From Isoetes taiwanensis (lineage: Eukaryota > Streptophyta > Lycopodiopsida > Isoetales > Isoetaceae), in assembly GCA_021234155.1 (NCBI GenBank), contig JAJEKV010000107.1:3175510-3239509 (forward strand): a stretch of 64,000 bases of DNA, written 5' to 3'. The notes under the pieces were generated by a model that worked only from the letters and a program-made list of their open reading frames with translations, was not told the origin of the DNA and ran no database searches. A program made the translations under genes and the position numbers. This document shows, in pieces, positions 43,331 to 56,338 of the stretch (the stretch's first letter is position 1; each line of letters begins with the position of its first letter).

Positions 43331-46300
43331 TGGAACATAAAATCCTTAGCTGGAACATCAGGGGGGTAAAATCCTCTGAGGCCAAAGGCAGTAGGCTATC
43401 TCTAGCGTTGAAAAAAATCTCTCCGGATATTGTTTGTTTACAGGAGCATAAATGTAAGAAGGAAGAAATTGGGGTTTTGCTTAACATACTAGGAAAAGAT
43501 TATATGGGCATCATGTCGTCTAGTGGCAGCTCTAGTGCGGGCACTTTTATTGCATGGAGAAAACAGCTGAATCTTTTATCGACATATACAGATCATTTTG
43601 GGCGGTGCGCAATAGTAACCTGGTATGCTCATGGTAAAAAATGCGGAGTAATAAATATCTATGCACATAATCAAGCCAGGCAAAGAGCTTCCATGTGGGC
43701 CAGTGTGAAGAACAGGGTGAAAAACTTTGATAGAGATATACGGTGGATTATGGTTGGGGACTTTAATATGGTGGAAACTAGTAGCGACAGATATGGGAGC
43801 GGGATCGAGGTTGTGCATGGATTCGAAAGGGAACAGTGGCTAAGCATGCTTAATGAATTGGGATTTATGGAACTACAGGGACACCCAGGTTTCACATGGT
43901 GTGATGGTTCGATTGGAGATGGTAGGGCATATGCACGACATGATAGGTGTTATGTAAACTCTCAGGTCTTGCAAGAAATGAACATATCACTATACCGTCA
44001 CAATTTCTTAGAGAATTCTATTTCGGATCACAATCCGCAAATTATATGCTCTTCTAGAGTTAATACTTCTAAACTGCTAAAGACAGCCTTCAAGTTGAAC
44101 ACCAGATTTCTTAAAGATGCAGATTTTAAAGATGAATGTAAGCAGATTTGGACAACGGCTAGCAAAAATAAACAGGGGAATGGAAGCAATGATTGCAGCT
44201 CAAGCGCAAAAAAAAATTTGCTAAGGCTTAGGGTTAGGTAACAAGGTGGCCAAGGAAAATGCTTTGTTGGAATCATTTTACAAAGAATTGACAGAACTTA
44301 AAAGAAATGGCAATAGCACAGGCGAAAGGGAAAAGATAGTTCTAGAGAAAATTAAGAGGCTAGAACAAATCAAAATTCAACAAGCAAGAACTAAAGCAGG
44401 ATTGACGTGGATCAAGGAAGGTGACAAATGCACAGGTTTCTTTTTTAGAGTAGCAAAGGAGAGGAAACAAGCAGACCATATTATCTTCGGTATATAGGAG
44501 AGGATGGAATCATTATCCAAAACCCAAAATTAAAGGAGTTAGATCTCTAAACATTTTGAAGATTTTAAGAAGAAGAATATATATTTCAAGATTGCTTTGA
44601 GGAGTTAATTCTCTCAAAAAGTTGTATCTAAAGTATCCATTACGCAAAGGGAACAACTAGGACAATCATTATCCATTGAAGAGTTGCATAAGGCTGCTTG
44701 CTCTCTAGCTAAAAATAAATGTCCGGGTCTAGATGGCATTCCAGCGGAATTCTTTCAAGAATATTGGGAATGGGTACAGCCTCTTGTATAAGTGCTTATT
44801 AGGACTTTCTACATGTAGATAAACTCGATAGCAAATTAAACACTGGTTGTATCACCCTAATCCCAAAGGTGAAAGAATCGAAATCCATAGGGGATTGGAG
44901 ACCTATTACTCTGTTATCAACCTTTTACAAAATTATAGCAAAAGGTTATGCGGAAAAAATAAAACCTATCCTGGTGGATCATATATCTGATGTTCAGTCA
45001 GGATTTATTCCAGGCAGAAGTATTCTCAGTAATATTGCGGCTGCTTTTGAAGGTATACATTGGGCAAGAAAGACATGTCAAAAGGTGCTTTACCTAAAAC
45101 TTGATTTTAAGAAGGCATATGATAGTGTGAGCTGGTCCTTTTTGGACAAGATGTTGCTTGCATTTGGCTGTGGACAAGAGTTTACCAGTATTGTGGCAAA
45201 GCTATTGAAATCATCGCGTGAATCTGTATTAGTTTTGGGAGAGACCTCCCCTATTTTCAATGTAAGTAGGGGCATTAGACAAGGATGCCCCTTGGCGCCT
45301 TTCCTTTTTAACATTGTTGCAGAAGGACTATCTCAAGTGCTACTTGCAGCAGTGAAAGATAGGGTTATAACAGGGTTACAGATGTCAGATGGATCGCAGC
45401 AAATCTGTAATCAATATGCCGATGATACTTTTTTGTTCTTAGAAGCCTCGGAAGATAATCTCTTGAATGCGAAGCAGTTACTGGATTCTTTCTCTATAGC
45501 ATCAGGGTGTTTTCTCAATTGGGGCAAATGTGCAGCTATATGAGCCTCTTCCGACTCACGTCACCACTTTCCCTTGGACCATAGTACCTGTTGGGTCTTC
45601 ATCGAAGTTGCTGGGCATTCCAATCGGGGTATGCACCTCATCCTCGAACTTGTGGGATGAGATCTTGCTCAGTTTAGACAAACATCTGAGATGGTGGAAG
45701 GTCAGTAAACTCTCAATGGCAGGAAGGATCGTTGAAGCAACGGTGCTTAGCAATACTCATATTTACGCAGACGGTGTTGTTGGCTCCTGAATCAAAGCTA
45801 GCAGAGTTAACAAAAATAGTACGAAATTTTGTCTGGGGTGGAAATGAGGAAGGAGCAAATGTCAAAGTAGCGTGGAGAAAGTGTCACGAGATCCAAAGTC
45901 AAGGGGACTAGGAATGCTCGACTTTAAGTTGCACAAGAAGATCTTAGTTCCAAATTCATGTGCTTTTAAATTCTCCAATAGGACTCGAAATCTCCAGGCC
46001 TTGAGCTTTTAAAACAATCACTAATTCACTGTACGCCTTGCATAAAACCTTCTCATAAAGCAGACTTGCCCTGGGTCCTTTTTTATAAATTGAGACCATA
46101 TGCAGGAGCTTTGCCATTTCTTAAAGGACTATTAAAAGCTTGGGAGGTAGTGGATATCAAAAATTGTACCTCCGTGTGTATGCCTTTATGGTGGCTGCAA
46201 ATGGAAACTTACAGAGGCCGTGAGCCACTTTTCTCGGTGGTGAACAAAAGAACACAAAATAGATAGATTGGGGCAGGTTTATCTTGCATTGGAGATTGGT

Positions 46301-46419
46301 ATCAAAGTGGGGTACAATATTCCTAGGAGTCATTCCAAAGCAAGTTTAACCTGAGAACGTGTGATAAGTGAATTTGGAACATGGTACGTGATAATATTCT
46401 GCCTTATGCGGTTCCACAA
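43331..46419 (+). pseudogene. LINE-A ORF2: endonuclease and reverse transcriptase
   Basis: ATG 43331 opens MEHKILSWNIRGVKSSEAK. Endonuclease residues are visible: N in SWNIRG, E in LQEHK, D and N in VGDFNM, and SDH near 44020. This frame is open to 44241. A frameshift leads to the linker (44246-44497). RT is read at 44869-45543: FIPGRSILSNIAAAFEG, LDFKKAYDSVSWSFLDKM, GIRQGCPLAPFLFN and the catalytic YADDTFLF. The thumb region (LGIPIG, LSMAGRI) continues in another frame to about 46419, where element L has inserted. With two frame breaks before the RT it is inactive, though well preserved. Confidence 0.9.
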
Positions 46420-49189
46420 TGTAACGGACCTGGCCACTTAATGGTGCAGTATACGCATTTGTGTATGGCCGGTATATGAGCTGTATATGTACTTGTGGCA
46501 TGCATGCAACATGGGCTCATGTAAACAAAGGGTTTACAAAATAAGACAATATTGGAAAAGAGGGCTTTTTGTGGTACGTGAAGAATTTTTTGCAAGAGAG
46601 GAGCTCCAGGAGGAATTGAGTTGCAGAGGAGCCGGAAGAGGCTATCTGGAGGCAAGAGCTTGCATAGACGGAGAACGGAACTGCACCAAATCCTCTCTTA
46701 TCAGGTGGGGTTTTTCGTTGCTTGATTTAACTTGAGGCACATTGGGCTGCCGTGAAAAGATTTATATATGTTTTGCTAAGAGGATTATGGCATCTGCGTA
46801 GTCTAGTAAGCAAAGGATGATTGGAAGGAAGCCACAATTGGTTGTGTTGTCCAGAGATGACCTTTCTGAGGCCGGATTTGTAGAGGATGCTGCATCAACC
46901 AAAACATGGATATGGAGTCTAGATTTGATCCAGTGTAGAGCCAGGAGATTTGAAACAAAGGGGAGCTAAAATAGCATGCAAACTGAGATGGGTCAGGTCG
47001 AAATTGCTCCTTAGCAACCAGATTTAGAAGGGTAAAGGCAAATTGATTGCTTCTGGATAGAGCCAAAAGCTGGCATAGAACTGAAGCAACATCAATCCGA
47101 CCTGGGAGACTCTTGGAAGTGGGCTGCAGCAGCATAAAAGGGCTGAAATTGTGCTCTAAGGTGCTGTTTGGTAGAATCAAGGGTCGGCAAAGCCGTGTTG
47201 CAGAATTAGAAAAGCTCTGGAAGCGACCCAACTGGCCCAAAATGCTTCAAAATCAGCTCAATCAGGCCGATTTGGGCCTAGAGCAGATCTATTGGGTTGT
47301 GGGTCATACCTAGATGGTGAATCGATGCCAAAATCAGAGCCCTCAGAGGCCGAAACATGTCTACCTTGTTTACTTGTTTGCTGTTTTTTTCGTTTCCTGT
47401 CATTTCTGTTGGGTTTTGGTCTTTGCTTTGTTGTTTATATTTGGAATTGATAATTTGTTGCTTGTTAACCAAATGATATTTTAAGATACATCAAGATAAG
47501 AAAGGGCACATGAAAGTATAAGGTGTTGGGATCTAGCAAGCCATCCACCGAGTAAGTAAAGGCAAGCTTGGGTAAAACAAAGGGACGAAAATATGTAAGA
47601 ACTTGTATTGCTTCTGAATTTACGTAATACGGAATAACATGTAATTTAAGACTAATAAGTCTAGAACTCTTGAAAATTGGTCATTCTTGGCTTCTGTTGG
47701 TGAAGGCTAGCCTAGAGGTCAGTTGACAGAAGTTATATGCAGTTACGGTCATAAGACCCTGTGGATTTTTAAGCTGGAAGTGCGGGTTTTTGAGTTTTTA
47801 CATTAAGACGCACTAATAAGTCCTTAGCTATGGAAAAGTAGGTTTTTAATGGAAATATTAAAAACCTTAGCTAATAATTTTAAAGAAGGAAAGCATGTTG
47901 GAACCTTGGAGATCAAGTGAAGTTGGGCCGAGAGAGAGCAATATGAAGTATATGGAGGGTCCAGATGAGGCTATGGCATAGAGCACTGCAGGTATAAATG
48001 TATAACTGTAAGCTTTTAAGTTGTTGAGCTATATTTTAACAAAGGCATCGTAGCTAATGGATTATCCGTATGGGAGAATGGTTCTGGGGTGAGTTTGCAT
48101 TGTTTGGAATGTTGTTTTTCCTTGTTCAGTGAAGAACATAGGTATGGGAGCCACATCAATGATAGTTAGGCTTGTGACTTCCTCAACATGTTTGGATCAG
48201 TAAGTTAGCTATTTCAACATGGGCAAGTTGTACAGGCAACATCACAGCCAGTATGATCTAGGCACATTTATAGTGAACTCTCTCTAATGAACACATGTTA
48301 TGGTCTTTGCATTGTTCCACTGTTGTCTTGGTATTTGATTATGTCACTTGGAACCTCCCGGCCTGGACTTCTAGGTTCGGTGGCCTAGGTTGCTCCGGAT
48401 GCTCATGTTCATCACGTGATTCTCTGTGGTTCTTGTGCTCGTGACACCCAGCGTAGTTCTCCCCGATCAGGATGCTACGTCACCTCTGCGGACTCCATGG
48501 TAAGAGGTCCTCCAGCCCGCACGGGCGTGGGAAGGGTATCATCTTATCTGAGGTTCACCCCCACCAACTCCGCCAACGGGCTCGGAATGTGAGTGGGCGG
48601 GCATTTCTCGCTAACGGGGCCTCGCATGTAGGTCGGCCGAAGCTTCCCATTGTCCCTGAGCTATGTGTCATGATGGTTTGGTATTTTGACTATGTCTTTG
48701 CTTCCGATGTTCATGTTGATATTTCCTTGGATTATGTTGTCATTGTCTTTAGCAATCGTACTCAATGCAGGATTTTTCGTCTGTGTTTATGCTTATCCGA
48801 GATTTCGAGAGTACTTCCATACATGCGGTGGCGCCTGGGGATCCCCACTTAGTCACGAGGACTAACCCCAAAGAATGCATGTGCGATGAATGAGCAAGGG
48901 ATGGCGGCAATGCGGTGAGGATCATGGTTGAGCCGAAGCTCTGGGTTGAATTGTACACAATTAGATATTATATTTGTTGAGAATATGGATTCTTTGGATG
49001 TTAATATTATCTGATTATATTGAGATCATAAGTATTTTGCCTATTGAGTCTTGAGCGTGTCATTTCAACTGTAAGAGGAAGATTCAATTCTTCACCATAT
49101 CCAATTGTTTGTCACACCAACCTAGAATTAGCACAAGATTGACAAGATCCCGAAGTTGCCTAGAGGGTCAACTCGTGAGGCTAAAATCA
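46420..49189 (+). repeat. 5' LTR of element L
   Basis: The first 1.3 kb is nearly identical to the partner LTR (a handful of single-base or homopolymer differences). From about 47690 on, differences are dense and small. Open frames inside it are repeated in the partner and show no known domain. Confidence 0.9.
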
Positions 49190-49509
49190 GTTTGGTATCG
49201 AGCAATATTGATCTTTTTGGAGTTAACTTGTCTGATTGTGCCATTGTGATGCTAATGGTTTTTTCTTTCAGAGACATCAGGAGATGGTATCCTCAGAGGG
49301 AGGAACAGTATCTAGAGGTGGTTAGCAAGAAGGTGCTGAGTAAGAATTCTCAATGTTAGCTATGGAAGCAGCTTTCGGCGATATTGAGGTACGATTTTCT
49401 TGTATAAGTTTGGAATATACATGATCATGGTAGTTGTGATGGATTCGATAAGTGCTAAGATCTTTTGATCGACCCATGAGGACATGGGTTAATTTTTAGA
49501 AGGGGAGAT
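49190..49509 (+). other. internal region of element L with PBS and PPT
   Basis: PBS TGGTATCGAGC at 49193-49203, then a leader with a possible 3' splice site (TTTCTTTCAG near 49270), a short gag-like start, and the PPT at 49498-49509. Nothing else fits in 320 bp. Confidence 0.85.
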
Positions 49510-52285
49510 TGTAACGGACCTGGCCACTTAATGGTGCAGTATACGCATTTGTGTATGGCCGGTATATGAGCTGTATATGTACTTGTGGCATGCATGCAAC
49601 ATGGGCTCATGTAAACAAAGGGTTTACAAAATAAGACAATATTGGAAAAGAGGGCTTTTTGTGGTACGTGAAGAATTTTTGCAAGAGAGGAGCTCCAGGA
49701 GGAATTGAGTTGCAGAGGAGCCGGAAGAGGCTATCTGGAGGCAAGAGCTTGCATAGACGGAGAACGGAACTGCACCAAATCCTCTCTTATCAGGTGGGGT
49801 TTTTCGTTGCTTGATTTAACTTGAGGCACATTGGGCTGCCGTGAAAAGATTTATATATGTTTTGCTAAGAGGATTATGGCATCTGCGTAGTCTAGTAAGC
49901 AAAGGATGATTGGAAGGAAGCCACAATTGGTTGTGTTGTCCAGAGATGACCTTTCTGAGGCCGGATTTGTAGAGGATGCTGCATCAACCAAAACATGGAT
50001 ATGGAGTCTAGATTTGATCCAGTGTAGAGCCAGGAGATTTGAAACAAAGGGGAGCTAAAATAGCATGCAAACTGAGATGGGTCAGGTCGAAATTGCTCCT
50101 TAGCAACCAGATTTAGAAGGGTAAAGGCAAATTGATTGCTTCTGGATAGAGCCAAAAGCTGGCATAGAACTGAAGCAACATCAATCCGACCTGGGAGACT
50201 CTTGGAAGTGGGCTGCAGCAGCATAAAAAGGGCTGAAATTGTGCTCTAAGGTGCTGTTTGGTAGAATCAAGGGTCGGCAAAGCCGTGTTGCAGAATTAGA
50301 AAAGCTCTGGAAGCGACCCAACTGGCCCAAAATGCTTCAAAATCAGCTCAATCAGGCCGATTTGGGCCTAGAGCAGATCTATTGGGTTGTGGGTCATACC
50401 TAGATGGTGAATCGATGCCAAAATCAGAGCCCTCAGAGGCCGAAACATATCTACCTTGTTTACTTGTTTGCTGTTTTTTTCGTTTCCTGTCATTTCTGTT
50501 GGGTTTTGGTCTTTGCTTTGTTGTTTATATTTGGAATTGATAATTTGTTGCTTGTTAACCAAATGATATTTTAAGATACATCAAGATAAGAAAGGGCACA
50601 TGAAAGTATAAGGTGTTGGGATCTAGCAAGCCATCCACCGAGTAAGTAAAGGCAAGCTTGGGTAAAACAAAGGGACGAAAATATGTAAGAACTTGTATTG
50701 CTTCTGAATTTACGTAATACGGAATAACATGTAATTTAAGACTAATAAGTCTAGAACTCTTGAAAATTGGTCATTCTTGGCTTACGTTTGTGAAGGCTAG
50801 CCTAGAGGTCAGTTAGCCGAAAGTTATATGCGATTCACGGTCATAAGACCACGTGGATTTTAAGCTGGAAGTGCGGGTTTTGAGTTTTTACATTAAGGCA
50901 CTAATAAGTCCTTAGCTATGGAAAAGTAGGTTTTAATGGAAATATTAAAAACCTTAGCTAATAATTTTAAAGAAGGAAAGCATGTTGGAACCTTGGAGAT
51001 CAAGTGAAGTTGGGCCGAGAGAGCAATATGAAGTATATGGAGGGTCCGGATGAGGCTATGGCATAGAGCACTATTAGGTATAAATGTATAACTTAGTAGC
51101 TTTTAAGTTGTTGAGCTATATTTTAACAAAGGCATAAGTAGCTAATGGATTATCCTCATGGGAGAATGGTTACGGGGTGAGTTTGCATTGTTTGGAATGT
51201 TGTTTTCCTTGTTAGTGAAAGAACATAGGTATGGGAGCCACATCAATGATAGTTAGGCTTGTGACTTCCTCAACATGTTTGGATCGATAAAGTTAGCTAT
51301 TTCAACATGGGCAAGTTGTCTGCAGGCAACATCGTGGCTGACGTATGATCTAGGCACATTTATAGTGAACTCTCTCTAATGAGCAGCACATGTTATGGTC
51401 TTTGCATTGTTCCACTGTTGTCTTGGTATTTGATTATGTCACTTGGAACCTCCGGGGTCGGACTTCTAGGTTCGGTGGCCTAGGTTGCTCCGGCATGCTC
51501 ATGTTCATCTGTGATTCTCTGTGGTTCTTGTGCTCTGTGACACCGGGCGTAGTTCTCCCTGATCAGGATGCTACGTCACCTCTGTGACTCCATGGTAAGA
51601 GGTCCTCCAGCGCCAGACGTGGGCTGGGAAGGGTATCTTTTATCCATACGAGGTTCACCCCACCAACTCCGGCAACGGGCTCGGAATGTGAGCTGGCCGG
51701 GCATTTCTCTGCTAACAGGGCCTGCATGTAGGCTGGCTGAGCTTCCCATTGTCCCGGAGCTATGTGTCATGATGGTTTGGTATTTTTGACTATGTCTTTG
51801 CTTCTGATGTTCATGTTGATATTTCCTTGGATTATGTTGTCATTGTCTTAGCACTTGTACTCCATTAATTTTCCGATGCGTGTTTATGCTTATCCAAGAT
51901 TTCAGTACTTCCATACATGCGATTGGCAGCCGGGGATCCCCACTTAGTCACGAGGACTAACCCCCTGAATGCATGTGCAGTGAATGAGCAAGGGATGGCA
52001 GCGGTGCAGCTGAGGATCATGGTTGAGCGAAGCTCCTGGGTTGAATTGTACACAATTAGATATTATATTTGTTGAGAATATGGATTCTTTGGATGTTAAT
52101 ATTATCTGATTATATTGAGATCATAAGTATTTTGCCTATTGAGTCTTGAGCGTGTCATTTCAACTGTGCAAGAGGAAGATTCAATTCTTCACCATATCCA
52201 ATTGTTTGTCACACCAACCTAGAATTAGCACAGTATTGACAAGATCCCGAGTTGCCTAGAGGGTCAACTCGGCAGGCTCGTCACA
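49510..52285 (+). repeat. 3' LTR of element L
   Basis: Partner of 46420-49189. Its last bases (GGCTCGTCACA) differ from the first LTR (GGCTAAAATCA), so the exact 3' terminus is uncertain by 2 bases. Confidence 0.9.
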
Positions 52286-52290
52286 CACAA

Positions 52291-52589
52291 GTAGGTGCTT
52301 TCTGCTTACCTCGTGAAAATCTTGATAAAAAATATTTTGTTTCAAAAGCATACAAGGTCCTACATGTGAATGAATTGATAAGTCTCCCCTCCCAATGGGA
52401 GTTAACATTAGAAGATAACTATGTCACTCAAATATGGAAAGTAGTTTGGAGGAGCCACCTGCCACCAAAGGTATCCACACTGCTATGGCAAATTATTCAC
52501 AGAGCATGCAGGGTAAACATATTAGTGAACAAGTTCAACAAGGATGTATCACCGAGTTGCCCAATATGCGAGCGAGAAGAAGAAACAAC
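52291..52589 (+). pseudogene. LINE-A ORF2 C-terminal zf-RVT region, truncated
   Basis: Plus-strand frame with QIWKVVWRSHLPPKVSTLLW and SCPICEREEETTE is the reverse-transcriptase zinc-binding region that ends plant L1 ORF2. It continues the ORF2 that is interrupted at 46419. It breaks off at the microsatellite tail of LINE-B copy 1. Confidence 0.85.
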
Positions 52590-53399
52590 TGAATTGAATT
52601 GAATTGAATTGATTATTCACGATCTCTTAAAGACCCTACGGTCTAGGAGACGAAAAGTTTACATAGTAGACGCATTTCTTAAAAAAACCTTATGACCTGG
52701 CTACTTATTTAGTTGTGCATCACGAACAAGCAACATTTCCGTGAGGAAATTTGCTAGCTTCCATGATGGCAAAAAGCGAAAAAAATATAAACATTCACAC
52801 AATCTGTTTCTGGATCTTGTGCGGCTCTCTTCTGATTTATAAGCCGCACAACTAAGCAAAACGTGATGCTCGTCCTCCACTTCCCATGTCGACATATCGA
52901 CATACTGCGATTTGGACCTTGGTAATTTATGCCACCTTCCACACTTTCGACTTGTAGGTGATGGGAGCTAACCCTCATCAGACAAATCGGTGTCTAGATG
53001 ACATAAAAAGGATGGTCTATCAAGAATCTTGTTGTCTTTGTGTACATAACCATGGGATTTATTTCACGCTTTGTAAAGTCCATCTTGCCTTGTGGATTGG
53101 CCCATAATCTCTCGATCACTTTGGTCTGACAAGGTCCCGAATAGCTTCTTCTTGTGATGGCATATCATTCATACTAATGTTCCATCTTTGCGACCATAAT
53201 TCTCCATCATATACCATCCACTTTCCTTGCTTTCTTCCATTGCCTTATATGGTAGCCTTTCATGTGGTAAGGCTTTAACTCTCAGTTACATAGACAAGGT
53301 AGTGATAGATTGCCTCTCTCTCAATGGCAACATACCAACTTCAGCAAGCATCATGGCATATGGTGTTTGGGTTTAACTCCTAGCTCATCCATTAGATAA

Positions 53400-55955
53400 G
53401 CTTTTGAATTTGCTTCTATATCTTTCCATTTTTTCTTGCTAAACCCGGTCCCCATATCGGCATCCATACAATATTACGGGCATAACTAAAGCTCGATATA
53501 AGTGAAGCCATGGACCCGATCCATAGCTGAATTGTTCTACATTTAGCTTGCATTGCGTATAAAGCTTTCTTTCCACCAACAATCCTCTTATCTCTGACTA
53601 TATTCCATCGTAGTTTTACATTTATCTCAATTCCCAAATATTTATAGCTATGAACATGCTCAATGGGCTTACCTTTAATCTGAAAAACATGTTTTTCCTC
53701 GTCGCGAAAACATCATAATTTTTGTCTTGTCGAGATTTGATTTTGCCATTCACCACCAGTTGATCGCCAAAGGATGATAACACCTCTATATGTTGTTGCA
53801 AGCCTTACACTGTTAAGGTTGCAAGGAGCACTATGTCGTCTGCATATAGAAGAAGCATGATAAGGTATCTGCGAAAGCACTACTCTTTTTATCATAGCAA
53901 TTTCTTTTTAAGCCACCCATTCTACTTCATCAATATAGATGCCAAATAACGTTGGAGATCTTGGGACATACTGTTTAACACCAAGATTATCGATTATTTG
54001 CTTATCACATTTCTTATTCAATGGCGTGCTCAATTCAGCAAGCACTTGCTCATATAACCTTGCTTTCTGACAAGTTCAAATCCCTTAGGAACATTAATAG
54101 CATCTAATCTATCCATAAGTTTTTTTCTAGGTACAGTATCAAATGCCCTTTTCAAGTATTTATTCCCTTAGACTTCTCAATGGCTACTCTTATTGTCGCT
54201 AGATGGTCTGTAGTGGAGTAACCTGTACGGAAGCCGGCTTGCCCAATAACTCTAATATCCTGATCCTCAGCCCATCTAGATAACTTATGTTCCAATGCTG
54301 TCCCAAAAAGCTTTGCCGTAAGACTACTTATCATGATCGTGCGATAGTTGCTTGCTTTCGTTTTATCCCCACCTTTATGGATAGGAACGATACGACTTAA
54401 CTGCCATTCCTTCGGAAATCCCAAAGCCATAACTGAGTTAAACAACTCAGTAATCTCATTCACTACTGCGTTTCCTGCCCATTTTATCATCTCCGCTCTA
54501 AGCCCAGCTATATCTGCAGCCTTACCATTTGCAAGCTTTCTGATGGCCTCTCCTATATCCTCTGATGTAAATATGGGCTCCAATGTCATATCTCCTATAT
54601 CTATAGGCGGCTCATCTGCTTTATATAACAGCTCATGTGCATAGTTATATAGGTCAAAAGCATCTACATCACTTTTTGCTGTGTATGACGTATTCAACTG
54701 TTTCCAGAAGTCCTTTGGGCAATGTAAGAGCTTATTGTAAAGCTCAATTTGCCGCCTTTTCAAAAATATAGTCTTCTTCCTCTTAAGTAACTTGCGGTAT
54801 TCTTTTAAGTGCATTTTCTTTTGCAGCCCACATAGTATCTTAAACTTTCCTCTCGCTATCTGACATTCTTCATCAAACCAAAGTTTATCTCTTCTTTTCT
54901 TTTCCTCTTGTGTAGAGAAAATATCTCTTGCAGTATCTAGTATTATATTTTGCAGATTCCAGCAGCGAAGATGCACATCACTAGGTGGATTCCAAGATTT
55001 AAGAGCTTCTGTCATAGCTTGCGCATATATATCACGCTTAGCATAGTCTAACAACATATTCAATTTAATGTTTGAGTGGCGCTTCTGTTTCTGTCTATGA
55101 AAATATTGCCTTCCTATTTTCAGCTTAAATAGCAATGCACAATGCTCTGATTCTGGGCATTCTTCCACCATAAAATCACTTATCAGTCTTGTTGCTGCGT
55201 GTATATCTGTCACTACGTAGTCTACAACACTATTTCCATTCGCCATCTTATTTGTAAAAGCATGTGACAGCGGGTATCTCATGCATCCATTTAACAGTAG
55301 CAAATCAAAGCAATTGCATAGCGAAAGTAAATGCTTACCCATTGTGTTAATGCTTGTATCCATCGAGTGTCTCCGCCAATCCTTGCCTGCTATCTCCCAT
55401 GCTTCCTTCTCACGAGATCCATAAAGGATCTTTGCTCTCCACCACTTGCCATGATGCTTGCAAATTTCACGTATGTCGCGTGCATTAAAATCTCCTGTTA
55501 AAATTACTGATCCAAACTGTGAAAATGAAGCAATGTCTGCGCTTAAATGGACAAATGGATCTTGCTGTGAAAGTCCTTCATGCTTGTAAACCTTTGATTG
55601 CAATGGGGCAAAATAACACAAACATAAGAAAATTGTTCTTGGCTGGCTCTTTATTTCCAGCCACATATATTGTAAGTGCTCACATGTTTTTTTGATACTG
55701 ATTAGAGGGGCAAATTCAGATTTAGCATAGCATGCTAAGCCTCCTTCCCCTCTTCCCAATCCTGACGGGCGTTCCGTTGATGTCATGCTGATCAACTGGA
55801 AACCGCTTGGTGTAGGCAGATTCCTCGCCTCGTGTGCCCATGTTTCCACTAAAAGCAACATATCTATTTTCTCCCAAAATATTTCTGTTGTAATTGATTT
55901 TATGTCACTAAAACCACCAATGTTCCAGGCACAGACACGTAGGGTCTCTAATTCC
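53400..55955 (-). pseudogene. LINE-B ORF2: endonuclease and reverse transcriptase
   Basis: A single open frame of at least 569 codons runs from 55861 to 54152 and is in frame further upstream to LRVCAWNIGGF near 55940. Endonuclease: WNIGG, LLVETWAHEAR, ILTGDFNARD, SVVDYVVTD, and SEHCALLF in place of SDH. RT: GKAADIAGLRAEMIKWAG, IVPIHKGGDK, NYRTIMISS and QAGFRTGYSTTDHL. After 54152 the frame shifts. The remaining RT (LKRAFDTVPRKKLMDRL, then LLYADDIVLLA near 53840) and the C-terminal region with ILYGCRYGD-like sequence (near 53450) follow with stops. Much of the first two thirds is intact, so loss is recent or partly due to sequence error. Confidence 0.88.
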
Positions 55956-56074
55956 TAACTGTTCTTTGGAGAGTACTTGCTTTGTCAAGACTGACCACTT
56001 CTCCTTTCATGAATGCCCAAATCCATCATCACGCGGTTTGTTTTACTTTAGCCCATTCTTTCTTTTTTTTGTCT

Positions 56075-56338
56075 CTAACGTCTCATGTCAAAATCATTAT
56101 CTAACCAGATCTTCTCTCCTTTGAGATGGATTAATTGCTTAAGCACCCTCTCTTTGGCAGCTTTGCTTGCAAATTTAACAATGGCCGGTCTGTTTTTGTA
56201 TGCCATCTTACCAATTCTGTAGGCTTCACGTATCTCCGGTTCATGTAAGTGCATGGTTGTCTTGAAAAAATCTGTTCTTGTGCGCATAATGTCTTCTTCA
56301 TGTAATTCTTCAAGTCCTGTAATTTTTTCATATTGCAT
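56075..56338 (-). pseudogene. LINE-B ORF1 C-terminal part
   Basis: An 87-codon frame (VKFASKAAKERVLKQLIHL, then GEKIWLDNDF) resembles the C-terminal RNA-binding end of L1-type ORF1 proteins. It is positioned just upstream of ORF2. The coiled-coil part would lie to the right (56340-56560), where the minus strand is charged but broken. Confidence 0.55.

Larger units (their letters stand above)
46420..52285 (+). mobile_element. LTR-dominated non-autonomous element L (5.9 kb)
   Basis: Two direct repeats, 46420-49189 (2770 bp) and 49510-52285 (2776 bp), flank only 320 bp. All hallmarks of a real insertion are present. The LTR starts TGTAACGG and ends in CA. A PBS variant (TGGTATCGAGC) starts at 49193, a PPT (AGAAGGGGAGAT) lies at 49498-49509, and a perfect CACAA target duplication is at 46415-46419 and 52286-52290. 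The interior has a short frame with MVSSEGGTVSRGG that may be the start of a lost gag. No pol is present. LTRs of 94% of the element length exceed usual LARD and TRIM proportions. Confidence 0.9.
38690..52589 (+). mobile_element. LINE-A copy (L1-type), interrupted by two LTR elements and truncated by LINE-B
   Basis: The LINE itself occupies 38690-40547, 43243-46419 and 52286-52589. ORF1 has a DUF4283-like domain. ORF2 has an AP endonuclease, RT with YADDTFLF, and the start of a zf-RVT region. Removing the two inserted elements with one copy of each target duplication (GAATG, CACAA) brings the coding pieces next to each other. The 3' end is missing: the zf-RVT region stops at CPICEREEETTE, where the tail of LINE-B copy 1 begins. 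I do not see its continuation beyond 56.6 kb. Confidence 0.85.

Noticed and set aside
46803-50224. Repeated minus-strand frames of 145 and 110 codons as possible genes
   Set aside because: They are the same sequence in the two LTRs of element L, with no domain and a frame kept only because the LTRs are near-identical there.
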